From the NCBI RefSeq assembly GCF_014333445.1, contig NZ_JACRYU010000015.1, positions 1-51,677 on the forward strand: a stretch of DNA of 51,677 nucleotides, given 5' to 3'. Within the stretch, counting starts at the first letter, position 1. Each line of letters starts with the position of its first letter. This document shows positions 27,512 to 36,548 of the stretch, one piece after another. Source of the DNA: Terrisporobacter mayombei (GTDB lineage Bacteria; Bacillota; Clostridia; Peptostreptococcales; Peptostreptococcaceae). The notes under the pieces are model-generated. The model saw nothing but the letters and a program-made list of their open reading frames with translations. It did no database searches and was not told where the DNA came from. Made by a program: the position numbers and the translations under genes.

Positions 27512-28708
27512 TTACCTCCCCACATAAAATTCAATCAAAGTACCTTTAGCCAATTTTTCTATATGAAGTCCTCTATGGTAATAAAGTTTTAATCTTAGAT
27601 GAACATTATAAAGTCCTATCTTATTTTCAGGCATATTACCATTATATAAATTATCTATTACCTCTTGAGAAATTCCTACACCATCATCTTCCACAGAAAT
27701 TCGTACATTTTTACCTATATTTTTCACAGATACTTTAACCTGTCCACTTCTATTTTTTTCTTTAGGAAGTATTCCATGAATGATAGCATTTTCAACTAAT
27801 GGTTGGATTATAAGGCTTGGTATTTTAACATTAACATCATCTATATCATATATCACACTAAGTCTATCACCAAATCTTGCTTTTTCTATATCTACGAAAG
27901 ACTTCACTTGATCTATTTCCTTATAAATATCAATAGGTCTATCATTAAATTCTAAATTATGCCTAAGGTATGTGGACAAACTAATTATTAATTCACGTGC
28001 TTTTTGAGGATCAAATCTTATGAAAGATGCAATAGTATTTAATGCATTAAATATAAAATGAGGATTTATTTGTCTCTGAAGAGATGTAATCTCTGCTTTT
28101 TTTCTTTCTTCAATTTCCTCCTTATCTCTTTCTATAGTTTCGACTATAGATATCATAAGACCTATACCTAATTGTCCAGATATTAGCGGTAAATATATAG
28201 TTTGTATAATGTCTATGGCCAAATCGATTGGTTTGGATAATAAGTAAATTAAAATCATTGTTATATTTTCAGATATAGTACCTACTAGAATCCCTAAAAA
28301 AACTCTTGATTTGCACTTTATTTTATCATGAGCAAAACCAGATAATATGCCAGCAATTGCACTAGATATAAAACATGGAAGTGACGTCATCCCATTAGGA
28401 TCTATTAAATATCTATGAAATCCTGATATTAATCCAGCAGGTACGCTTACAAAAGGGCCAAATAATACTCCTCCAGATACTATAGATATTATTCTCGAAT
28501 TCAATATAGAACCTTTATAATTAATTCCATTATAAGTTGCCATTATGGCCAAAAGTGTAAATAAAACTGAAATAAAGGCTAAATCTTTCTTGGAATATAT
28601 ATCTTTTTCAAATATACTCTTAAATATTTTTAACTTACTTATTATTAAAAAAAATACAACTAATAAACTAGCTTTTTCTATTAAAAATATTAAATATTGT
28701 GTTCTCAA
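27512..28708 (-). CDS. LytS-type sensor histidine kinase
   Basis: A 398-residue membrane kinase. Five or six helices (about 5-190) form a 5TMR-LYT sensor domain (GVLFGPFVSVPAGLISGFHRYLI-type segment near residue 80). The phosphoacceptor domain has QRQINPHFIFNALNTIASFI near 212, and the ATPase N and G boxes are QPLVENAIIHGI and VEDDGVGIS. The GAF domain present in full-length LytS/BtsS between these parts is missing. The best start is TTG 28708 with AAGGTGGA upstream; no ATG fits. It forms a two-gene unit with the regulator. Confidence 0.92.
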   Translation of the reverse strand: MRTQYLIFLIEKASLLVVFFLIISKLKIFKSIFEKDIYSKKDLAFISVLFTLLAIMATYNGINYKGSILNSRIISIVSGGVLFGPFVSVPAGLISGFHRYLIDPNGMTSLPCFISSAIAGILSGFAHDKIKCKSRVFLGILVGTISENITMILIYLLSKPIDLAIDIIQTIYLPLISGQLGIGLMISIVETIERDKEEIEERKKAEITSLQRQINPHFIFNALNTIASFIRFDPQKARELIISLSTYLRHNLEFNDRPIDIYKEIDQVKSFVDIEKARFGDRLSVIYDIDDVNVKIPSLIIQPLVENAIIHGILPKEKNRSGQVKVSVKNIGKNVRISVEDDGVGISQEVIDNLYNGNMPENKIGLYNVHLRLKLYYHRGLHIEKLAKGTLIEFYVGR

Positions 28709-28753
28709 AACTCCACCTTCTTTTTCCCTCTAAAACTAAGTATAATTAATAAT

Positions 28754-28813
28754 AAAAAACACCCTATTCGGTAGAATTTTACAGTCATTTACTATTCTAC
28801 TAAATATGGTGCT
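28754..28813 (-). terminator. Terminator of the ABC/PHP operon
   Basis: On the minus strand AGCACCATATT-TAGTAGAAT pairs imperfectly with ATTCTACCGAATAGGGTGT and is followed by six Ts. It lies about 30 bases after the ATPase gene. Confidence 0.75.
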
Positions 28814-28843
28814 ACTAAATCAATATATGTAGTTTATAATTTA

Positions 28844-29929
28844 CTATATTACTTTCTCTGTTTCTAAATCAAATAGATATATCTTATTTGTATTAAATTC
28901 AAAATTAATATTATCTCCTTGGGTAACAATTAATTCTCCGCTTATCCTAGCAGAAATTTCATTTCCATTAAAATCAAAATATAAATTACTTTCAGATCCT
29001 AATCTCTCACATACACGTATTGTAGAACTATACTTTGAGTTTTTAGATACTCTTACATCTTCAGGCCTTACTCCAAGTATTACCTTTTTATTTATATACC
29101 CCTTACTTACTAATTTTTCAGATTCTTCTAAGGATAATTCTATCTTATCCTCTTTAGCATCTAAATAAATTTTATTATTTTCACAAACACATGTTACCTC
29201 AATAAAATTCATTTGAGGACTACCTATAAATCCTGCAACAAACATATTAACTGGATTATTATACAGATTTTGAGGTGAGTCAACTTGCTGAATAATCCCA
29301 TCTTTCATGACAACAATTTTAGTTCCTAAAGTCATTGCCTCTGTTTGATCATGAGTTACATATATAAATGTTGTCTCCAGTTCGTTATATAATTTTAAAA
29401 TTTCTACACGCATTTGGTTTCTTAACTTAGCATCTAAATTAGATAAAGGTTCATCCATTAAAAAAACTTTTGGATTACGAACAATTGCACGTCCCATTGC
29501 CACACGTTGTCTTTGTCCGCCTGATAATTGCCTAGGTTTCCTTTTTAAAAGCTCCTTAAGACCTAAAATATCAGATACTTCTTTTACTCTTCTTTGAATT
29601 TCATCTTTAGATTGTTTTTTTAATTTTAAACTATAGGCAATATTATCAAATACTGTCATATGTGGATATAAGGCATAATTTTGAAATACCATAGCAATAT
29701 CACGTTTACTAGGCTCAACTTCATTCATTCTTACTCCATCAATAAGTAATTGACCTTTGGATATAGATTCTAAACCTGCTATCATTCTTAATGTTGTAGA
29801 TTTTCCACATCCTGAAGGACCAACAAATATTACAAATTCTTTATCTTCAATATTAAGATTAAAATTTTTAACTGCATTTACTCCATCATCATATATTTTA
29901 GATACATTTTCTAATAATATTTTTGCCAT
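28844..29929 (-). CDS. ABC transporter ATPase, UgpC/MsmK type
   Basis: A 361-residue ATPase of the carbohydrate CUT1 group. Walker A is FVGPSGCGKSTTLRMIAGLE near residue 37, the signature is LSGGQRQRVAMGRAIVR near 134, and Walker B is VFLMDEPLSNLDAKLR near 155. A C-terminal TOBE/MalK-like regulatory domain from about 240 contains LGVRPEDVRV. ATG 29929 follows AAGGAGAACAGATTATT. It is the last gene of the operon and probably energises the two permeases at 33546-35291. Confidence 0.94.
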   Translation of the reverse strand: MAKILLENVSKIYDDGVNAVKNFNLNIEDKEFVIFVGPSGCGKSTTLRMIAGLESISKGQLLIDGVRMNEVEPSKRDIAMVFQNYALYPHMTVFDNIAYSLKLKKQSKDEIQRRVKEVSDILGLKELLKRKPRQLSGGQRQRVAMGRAIVRNPKVFLMDEPLSNLDAKLRNQMRVEILKLYNELETTFIYVTHDQTEAMTLGTKIVVMKDGIIQQVDSPQNLYNNPVNMFVAGFIGSPQMNFIEVTCVCENNKIYLDAKEDKIELSLEESEKLVSKGYINKKVILGVRPEDVRVSKNSKYSSTIRVCERLGSESNLYFDFNGNEISARISGELIVTQGDNINFEFNTNKIYLFDLETEKVI

Positions 29930-29944
29930 AATAATCTGTTCTCC

Positions 29945-30682
29945 TTAATGTATACTTTTTAATAATACACCTAGTTCTTTAACTGACTGAATTATATAAT
30001 CTGCATTACCTCTAAAGTCTTCTTCTTTACTAACTCCGCTTAGTACACCTATGGCAATACCTCCTGAATTTTTAGCGAAGGTAATGTCACAGTATGTATC
30101 ACCTACAACTGCAATTTCTTCTGGTTCTAAGTTAAACATTTCTGCAAATAAATTAAACATATCCGATTCAGGTTTAGGTTTTAATACTCCATTGTCCCCA
30201 CCAATAAAGTCAAATTCATCTAAAATATCTAATTTTTCTAAGCATTTTTCTGCTGATATAATTGTATCAGCAGTAGCTAATCCCACATATATATTTTCTC
30301 TTTTTAACTCTTTTATCAACTCTTTTATATCACAAAGAGGCTTTATATCTGTATTCTCAATTTCTGTACTTATTTCAAATAATTCAACTATCTGACGATA
30401 TACTGTTTCCGTTTCAATTATTATATTTATCTCTTTTAATGCACTATGTATACATTCAGCTATTTCATAATATGACTTATAAGCTAGTGCCCCTTGAGCA
30501 TCTACTTTATCATCTTTTACACCAATCTTATCAAGAATATATTTATCTAAATTTCCATAAACATCTTCTATTAAATTTATGTCAATAAACCTTAGTATTA
30601 CTTCTTTTGCTGCCTTTAACCACACTGAATAAAAATCAATTAACGTGCCATCTTTATCAAATAAAATTCCTTTAATCTTCAA
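29945..30682 (-). CDS. HAD-superfamily phosphatase (Gph/PgmB-like)
   Basis: A 245-residue subfamily IA HAD hydrolase. Motif I is LFDKDGTLIDF (nucleophile D9; the usual phosphatase form DxDGT), motif II is GLATADT near residue 133, motif III lysine is in VLKPKPESDMF near 170, and motif IV is VVGDTYCDITFAKNSGG near 190. An alpha-helical cap lies at about 15-95. The start is TTG 30682, supported by GGAGGAGAAAC just upstream, inside the end of the PHP gene. It probably removes phosphate from a small imported compound or its hydrolysis product. Confidence 0.88.
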   Translation of the reverse strand: MKIKGILFDKDGTLIDFYSVWLKAAKEVILRFIDINLIEDVYGNLDKYILDKIGVKDDKVDAQGALAYKSYYEIAECIHSALKEINIIIETETVYRQIVELFEISTEIENTDIKPLCDIKELIKELKRENIYVGLATADTIISAEKCLEKLDILDEFDFIGGDNGVLKPKPESDMFNLFAEMFNLEPEEIAVVGDTYCDITFAKNSGGIAIGVLSGVSKEEDFRGNADYIIQSVKELGVLLKSIH

Positions 30683-32192
30683 GTTTCTCCTCCATTGCTA
30701 ATAATAATTCTTTGAAAGTTAAATACTTATGTTCCTTTTTTCCATGATAAATTGGATTTATATATCCTAAGAAATCACCATCAATTGTACGTATATCTAA
30801 TCTCATCCATTGGAAAACATGATTTATATTATCAAATTCAAAATCTATATCTATTTCATAAGTACTATTTTGTAAATTTTGATGAACTTCAATCTGTTTT
30901 TTTACATTATCTATAACACTGTAAACTATAGGCTTCTCTTTTAAGCCGTTAATGCTCACCTTATAGTTTATATTAGTATTATTTTGAATAATAATTTCAT
31001 CTCCTGGAAGGTATCTTTTATTATTTGCTGTAATTTCAATGTCAATATTACAATATCTAGCAACATAAATATGTCCATTTCTTACACCTTCTAAAAGATT
31101 ATTTGGAGTAAGAGAGTCACAAAATACAAATGTTCCAGGATCACCAGGAATTGAAGGCTCATGAGCTCCGTCATATAATTCTTCAATCAAATTATGAGAA
31201 TCACTTCCACCTATTCCATATATAATATGACCATCATTCCATATTAGATCTAAAAATCTTATTGCCTTGTCATTTGCTTCTTTTGCAAAAATATATGTAG
31301 GATCATTTACAATCTCTATACAGTGAAAATCTTCGAATCTTAAATCTCCATATGACCATTTCCATATATGTAAAAATGGATGGTTTATACTTACAATACA
31401 ATTTTCTTTCTTTGATTCTCTAATTATTTTCTCTAAATAGTTTTTAATCATTTTTTTATCAATACTATATTCTAATATATTCAGAACATTTGATGGTAAT
31501 TTTCTTACATTAAACAAATTACAGTGACCTAAGTCTGTAGTTATCTCTATTCCCGGCACAATCATAATATCTGTATCACACCATCCTGTATGTAAAACAT
31601 TATGTTCTGTAGGAATATAGAAATCCATATTAGTATCTTGAGCTTTTTTCATTGCATTTTTTACAGTTTCTTTTCCATCAGATAATGTTGTATGCGTATG
31701 AAAATCACCTTTATACCATCTAGATTTATTATTATATATTTTTTCAAAATCATATGACTGAATGCCTATATCAATTCCAGTATTTTCATTCACCCAACAT
31801 TGACCTCCAATAGGCTCACTGATATTTTCCTTTTTATCTGTAACTATTATATTTAAATCAAATGTCTTATCTCCTAAAAATTGATCTATATATTCTGTAA
31901 ACAAATATATGTTTAATGTCCATTTTCCTACATTTATTTTTCCAGGAACTCCTCCAATGCTAGTTAGCATTGAAGTTTTTCCTATTCCTAAATTTTGTGA
32001 CCCATGTCCTAAAAGTTTATGAAGCCTTATGCTATCACTTTCATCTTTTATAAGAATGTATCCCATACAAGCAAGCTTCTCAGGTATATTTACTTTTATA
32101 TATAGCTGTTCTAATTCATCTAAAATATAAAATTCCTTAGAAATTATACTCTGGCAGTCTTTGTTTATTTGAAATGTAATTATATTTTTCAT
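30672..32192 (-). CDS. PHP-domain metallohydrolase, CehA/McbA family
   Basis: A protein of about 506 residues. The first 165 are a beta-rich region. The PHP domain starts at GDFHTHTTLSDGKETVKNA, with PTEHNVLHTG, GIEITTDLGHCN and NHPFLHIWK following; these histidines and aspartates form the PHP metal site. GGSDSHNLIEELYDGAHEPSIPG near 345 completes it. CehA-type proteins hydrolyse esters or phosphoesters. No signal peptide is seen, so it acts inside the cell. ATG 32192 lies one base after the binding-protein stop (GTG 32204 is an alternative). The neighbours suggest it cleaves the imported compound. Confidence 0.87.
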   Translation of the reverse strand: MKNIITFQINKDCQSIISKEFYILDELEQLYIKVNIPEKLACMGYILIKDESDSIRLHKLLGHGSQNLGIGKTSMLTSIGGVPGKINVGKWTLNIYLFTEYIDQFLGDKTFDLNIIVTDKKENISEPIGGQCWVNENTGIDIGIQSYDFEKIYNNKSRWYKGDFHTHTTLSDGKETVKNAMKKAQDTNMDFYIPTEHNVLHTGWCDTDIMIVPGIEITTDLGHCNLFNVRKLPSNVLNILEYSIDKKMIKNYLEKIIRESKKENCIVSINHPFLHIWKWSYGDLRFEDFHCIEIVNDPTYIFAKEANDKAIRFLDLIWNDGHIIYGIGGSDSHNLIEELYDGAHEPSIPGDPGTFVFCDSLTPNNLLEGVRNGHIYVARYCNIDIEITANNKRYLPGDEIIIQNNTNINYKVSINGLKEKPIVYSVIDNVKKQIEVHQNLQNSTYEIDIDFEFDNINHVFQWMRLDIRTIDGDFLGYINPIYHGKKEHKYLTFKELLLAMEEKLED

Positions 32193-32193
32193 A

Positions 32194-33504
32194 TTATTTA
32201 ACACTATCTAAAGCTTTTTGAGCCACTTGCTGTGCTTCATCTAAAGCTTCTTTTGCAGATATCCCTTCTATTTCTACTTTGTCTGCAGCTATTGTTAAAG
32301 CATCAAATATTTTTCCGCCTGTTGGATCAATTGGTAATATAGATGCGTGCATAGACTGTTGTAATGGTACTAGAGCATGAGGATTTTTATCTGTATAAGC
32401 TTTGTAATCGTCAGTATCTTGTGTTGATTTACGTACAGGTACATATCCAGTTGACATTGACCACTTACCTTGATTTTCTGGATTACTAAAGAATTTCATA
32501 AACTCATATACGCCTTGTTTTTCCTCATCTGTAGATCCCTCTAACATAACTAACTGAAGTGCTCCAGCTGTAGGTGCTGAAGGATTATTTCCCCATCCTG
32601 GTTGTTCCATAGCTCCAACAATTGAGAAATCTAAATCAGCTTGATCTCCTGAAGAACCTGTATACCCACCAGCCTTACCTTGAAGAACATCATCTATAGT
32701 CTTATACCAGTATTCCCAACCTTGTCCTCCTGAATTTATTTTCATTATCTTATCTTTATGTATCCAGTTGCCTATACTATCCCAAACTTCAACCCACTCT
32801 TTTGAGTTTATAGTTACAGTTTTTCCATCTTCACTAAACATCTTTGCACCATTACTAAATGCAGCATCTATCATGTTCCCTGATCCCCACATTGGTTCCC
32901 ACCCAATAAAAGATCCATCTTTTTTAGTCATTTTTTTAGCAGCTGACTCTAAATCTTTCCATGTTTTAATATCTTCTGCTTTTATTCCAGCTTCTTCAAA
33001 AGCTGATTTATTATAGTACATAATCTGTGTTGTTCCATATGCTGGCATAGCAAACAACTCTTTTCCATCTTCACTAAGACCTTGTTTATAAAATACCTCT
33101 ACATAATCATCTTTATCAAAATCTGAATCCTTCTCAATTAACTTATTTATATCAGCAAGTAGATTTTTACCATATAAATTTCTTGACTTGTCTGGATCTA
33201 AAAGAGCCATATCTGGCGCTTTTTTACCAGCTATACCTGCTTGTAGTTTTTCATATGTTTCATCATAATCCGCTTGAGTTAACGTATTAATATGAAATTT
33301 TTCTTGAGAACTATTAAAATCTTCTACTATGTCTCCTAAAACATTAACTGCTGTTTTACCTCCTGAATACCAAAAATCAATTTCTACAGCTTTTCCATTA
33401 TCAGTACTTGATGTTATTTCTTTATTTCCTTGTGAACATCCTGTCAATGCAGATAATGACATGATTCCTGCTAATCCTAGAGATAATAATTTCTTTTTAT
33501 TCAT
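32194..33504 (-). CDS. Extracellular solute-binding lipoprotein (UgpB-like)
   Basis: A 436-residue lipoprotein: signal peptide KKKLLSLGLAGIMSLSA with lipobox LTGC at about residue 22, then a CUT1-type solute-binding domain (VEIDFWYSGGKTAVNVLGDIV). Aromatic and polar residues in EYWYKTIDDVLQGKAGGYTG near 265 and VPVRKSTQD near 360 are typical of the UgpB/MalE cluster. ATG 33504 follows AGGAGGAGTAAAAA. Substrate is not determined by sequence; the UgpB resemblance suggests a glycerol-phosphate-like or sugar compound. Confidence 0.92.
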   Translation of the reverse strand: MNKKKLLSLGLAGIMSLSALTGCSQGNKEITSSTDNGKAVEIDFWYSGGKTAVNVLGDIVEDFNSSQEKFHINTLTQADYDETYEKLQAGIAGKKAPDMALLDPDKSRNLYGKNLLADINKLIEKDSDFDKDDYVEVFYKQGLSEDGKELFAMPAYGTTQIMYYNKSAFEEAGIKAEDIKTWKDLESAAKKMTKKDGSFIGWEPMWGSGNMIDAAFSNGAKMFSEDGKTVTINSKEWVEVWDSIGNWIHKDKIMKINSGGQGWEYWYKTIDDVLQGKAGGYTGSSGDQADLDFSIVGAMEQPGWGNNPSAPTAGALQLVMLEGSTDEEKQGVYEFMKFFSNPENQGKWSMSTGYVPVRKSTQDTDDYKAYTDKNPHALVPLQQSMHASILPIDPTGGKIFDALTIAADKVEIEGISAKEALDEAQQVAQKALDSVK

Positions 33505-33545
33505 TTTTTACTCCTCCTATTAAGATATTTATTATATAAAAGGTC

Positions 33546-34382
33546 TTAGCCTTTCATTCCTGTATCTCCACCAATTCCATTAATAAACCACTTTTGTGTA
33601 AATGCAAATAGTATTAATAAAGGTATTACTATGATAGTACTTCCAGCCATAACTAAAGGCCATTCTGTTCCATAAGCACCACCTTCTATAAAAAATCTTC
33701 TTAAACCTTGTGATACTAAACTTTTTTCTGGTGAATCAATTATAAGCGATGGCCACATGTAACTGTTATAAGATGCAATAAAGTTCATAAGTCCAAAGGT
33801 TATAAAAGAAGACTTTGTTATTGGACAAATTATGTTCCATAGTATTTGCCAATTATTTGCGCCATCCATCCTAGCTGCCTCTACAAGACCAAGAGGAACT
33901 TGCATAAATGCTTGCCTAAGCAAGAATATTCCAAATATACTTACAGAGTTTGAAATTATAAGACCTGTATATGTATCAAGTAAATCCATATTACCTAAAA
34001 TAATATAACTAGGAATATAAGTTGCTGCTGATGGTAACATGTATGTTGTCATTATTATTGTGAATAATAACTTTCTTCCTTTAAATTTCATGAATACTAT
34101 GGCATAAGCAATCATAGCCCCTGAAATAATCTGAATAATAATAATCACTATTGATACAAATAAACTGTTACCTACATATGACAATAGTGGAGAATTAAAA
34201 ATTACTTCATAAAAATTTGACCATTGCGGATCTGCTGGAAATATTATTGATGGGTTCATAATTTCTGACTTACTCTTAATGGCACTCAGTATCATCCATA
34301 TGAATGGAAAAACCGTGAATATACTTGCCACTGTCAGTAACATTATTTTTAATATCTTACTAATCAATCTTCTCATTTTCAC
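33546..34382 (-). CDS. ABC transporter permease, UgpE/MalG type
   Basis: A 278-residue inner permease with six helices. The EAA loop that docks the ATPase is VEAARMDGANNWQILWNIICPI near residue 175. The start is GTG 34382 with AAGGAG nine bases upstream (ATG 34376 is a fallback). It lies about 20 bases after the partner permease and before the binding-protein gene. Confidence 0.93.
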   Translation of the reverse strand: MKMRRLISKILKIMLLTVASIFTVFPFIWMILSAIKSKSEIMNPSIIFPADPQWSNFYEVIFNSPLLSYVGNSLFVSIVIIIIQIISGAMIAYAIVFMKFKGRKLLFTIIMTTYMLPSAATYIPSYIILGNMDLLDTYTGLIISNSVSIFGIFLLRQAFMQVPLGLVEAARMDGANNWQILWNIICPITKSSFITFGLMNFIASYNSYMWPSLIIDSPEKSLVSQGLRRFFIEGGAYGTEWPLVMAGSTIIVIPLLILFAFTQKWFINGIGGDTGMKG

Positions 34383-34403
34383 GTCTACACTCTCCTTTTA
34401 ATC

Positions 34404-35291
34404 TTAATAATGAACCCATTTCTTAGATGCAATAAATTGTACACCTGATAATAAAACTGTTATAAATATAAGTACTATTGCTACTGATGTTGCTTGCCCT
34501 ACATTGAACTCTTCAAAACCTAATTGATAATACATATATAAAAGTGTTCTTGTACTTCCAGATGGTCCTCCTTGAGTTAAAACCTGTATTTGATCATAAG
34601 CCTGTAGGGAATTAACCATAGTAATAATAGTTAAGAAAAATGTAGTTGGAGAAATACAAGGTATTGTTATATCTCTAAATCGTTGCAATAAGCTAGCTCC
34701 ATCTAAACTACTTGCTTCATACAATTCCTTTGGTACATTCTCTAAAGCAGATAAGTAAAAAATCATTGCATATCCTATACTCTTCCAAATGGTAACTATA
34801 ATAACTGATAACATTGCTGTATCAGAGCTTTGTATCCATTGTAATGATGGCAGTCTAAAAAACTCTAAAATATTATTTGCAATTCCTATATTAGGTTCAT
34901 ATATCCATGTCCATACAATAGAAATAGCAACTGTAGGTGTAATCCATGGAGAAAATAAAATAAACTTAAATATAGAACTTCCTTTAAACGACTTTTGTAA
35001 TAATAGAGCTAATAACAAACCTCCCACAATAGTTGGAATCAATGTTCCTATACTAAATACAACTGTATTTTTCAATGCTTCATAAAATCTATAATCTGAA
35101 AATAAATCTATGAAGTTATCAAATAGTACAAAATTGTACTCTGAACTCATATAATCCCAGTCTGTAAAGCTAACAAATAAAGATTTTAGAATTGGATATA
35201 TCCAAAATACAATAAGTGGTAGTAATGCTGGAAAAACAAATAATATTACATTACCCATATTTTTCAATTTAACCTTTTGCTGTAAATTCAT
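34404..35291 (-). CDS. ABC transporter permease, UgpA/MalF type
   Basis: A permease of about 295 residues with six helices. The EAA loop is LYEASSLDGASLLQRFRDITIP near residue 195. ATG 35291 (MNLQQK) is used because AAAGGAATTTACT lies directly upstream; an in-frame ATG seven codons earlier has no ribosome site. It is the first gene of the operon, whose promoter falls in the remnant of a MATE pseudogene. Confidence 0.93.
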   Translation of the reverse strand: MNLQQKVKLKNMGNVILFVFPALLPLIVFWIYPILKSLFVSFTDWDYMSSEYNFVLFDNFIDLFSDYRFYEALKNTVVFSIGTLIPTIVGGLLLALLLQKSFKGSSIFKFILFSPWITPTVAISIVWTWIYEPNIGIANNILEFFRLPSLQWIQSSDTAMLSVIIVTIWKSIGYAMIFYLSALENVPKELYEASSLDGASLLQRFRDITIPCISPTTFFLTIITMVNSLQAYDQIQVLTQGGPSGSTRTLLYMYYQLGFEEFNVGQATSVAIVLIFITVLLSGVQFIASKKWVHY

Positions 35292-35329
35292 AGTAAATTC
35301 CTTTCTAGTCATTCTTGATTTTTATACAC

Positions 35330-36370
35330 ATACTTTATTTCTATTGCCATATATCTTTGATATGAATATCATAACAATAGATGTTATACATAAAGATGGC
35401 TATATACCTTTGACATCTATAAAAATTGGTAATATCCATAAAATTAATGATGATACAATTAATGATTCAAAATAAATTAATTTTCTAGCTACAGATGTTT
35501 GTAATGTTACATTCATATATATAATTAAATTTACAAAATCCTACAAATAAAAATGATATTACACTAATAATCAATCCACTTTCAAAATATACTTTTTCAT
35601 CTGTTGATAGTCTAAAATATTTAGGTATTAGATACGTTATAAATGTTATAACTCCAAAAGATAATAATCCAATTATACATAGCATGATTTTACCTATCTT
35701 GGTTATATATTCAAGATTGTCAGCTCTTTCTAATCCATTATAAAAAATGATTAATAGCTGTAATCCTTCTCTTATACCAGTAAGCATAGAATGTATTTGA
35801 AATACGTATATGAGATTACTGCATAGCAGTAAACTATCGATTCTCCACCATACTTTAAGCATTACAAATTTATGAATATTAGCACAATTAATGTCGCTAT
35901 AGATAGTCCTTATACAGATACACCAATAGATAATATCTCTTTTATCATTTCTTTATCCCAAACAAAATTTGATTTTTCATTTTTATAAATATATAGCGAT
36001 AAGAAACTTGTAATTACTACAACACTTTGAGATAATACTGTTCATATAGCAGCCCCTAGTATTTTTAATATATATGTAATAGAAGTATAAAAGTAAAAAT
36101 ACATCCTATAACAATCATCAGTGATAAAACAGTAGAATAGATTTTCTCTACTTTTTCTTTTTCACATCTACCCAGATAATTAGATAATAAAATACTCCCT
36201 CCTGTTCCTATCCTTGCTCCCACAGATGTTATCAGAGTAGTTATTGGCTACGCAGTGTTAATAGCAGCTAATCCAATATCATCTGTTAGTCTGCCTACAA
36301 ATAAACCATCTAGTATTGAATACACTACTAGTAATACACTATAAAAAACTGTAGGAATACAATTTTTCAT
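35330..36370 (-). pseudogene. Decayed MATE family exporter
   Basis: The minus strand from ATG 36370 reads MKNCIPTVFYSVLLVVYSIL, then DGLFVGRLTDDIGLAAINTA and a TAG at 36250-36248, continuing in frame with PITTLITSVGARIGTGGSIL. After further frame changes a second open stretch (35862-35485) carries the central MATE segment GIREGLQLLIIFYNGLERAD. A third (about 35480-35390) reads LILWILPIFIDVKGI, a TAG, then PSLCITS, matching the C-terminal MATE block. Several stops, shifts and missing sequence (about 1.04 kb against about 1.35 kb) make it non-functional. It is not related closely enough to the intact MATE at 22550 to call it a recent copy. Confidence 0.88.
35348..35377 (-). promoter_or_regulatory. 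Candidate promoter and palindromic operator of the ABC operon
   Basis: On the minus strand TTGTTA (35377-35372), an 18-base spacer and TATATG (35353-35348) precede the first permease gene by about 57 bases. The spacer holds the perfect palindrome TGATATTCATATCA (35372-35359), a plausible site for a repressor such as the RpiR-type protein encoded upstream. This is inference from layout. Confidence 0.4.
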
Positions 36371-36508
36371 AATTTTCCTTAACAACTTTTTTCCTCATTT
36401 CTATCATGCTAAAATTTCTTTTACTTCACTTTTTACAACTAGATAGTACCATAGAGATTGTTAATTAATAATTAAAATCATGTTAAAAGATTATTATATG
36501 ATAAAATC

Positions 36509-36548
36509 AAAAAAAGACCTTATGGAGCAAAACTCCATAAAGTCTTTT
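36509..36548 (-). terminator. Terminator of the RpiR-type regulator gene
   Basis: AAAGACTTTATGGAG and CTCCATAAGGTCTTT form a strong stem with a U-run on the minus strand. The stem begins at the stop codon of the regulator gene. Confidence 0.9.

Noticed and set aside
35485..35862. A small hypothetical membrane protein
   Set aside because: It has no ribosome site at its start and its sequence matches the middle of the MATE family, flanked by other fragments of the same gene.
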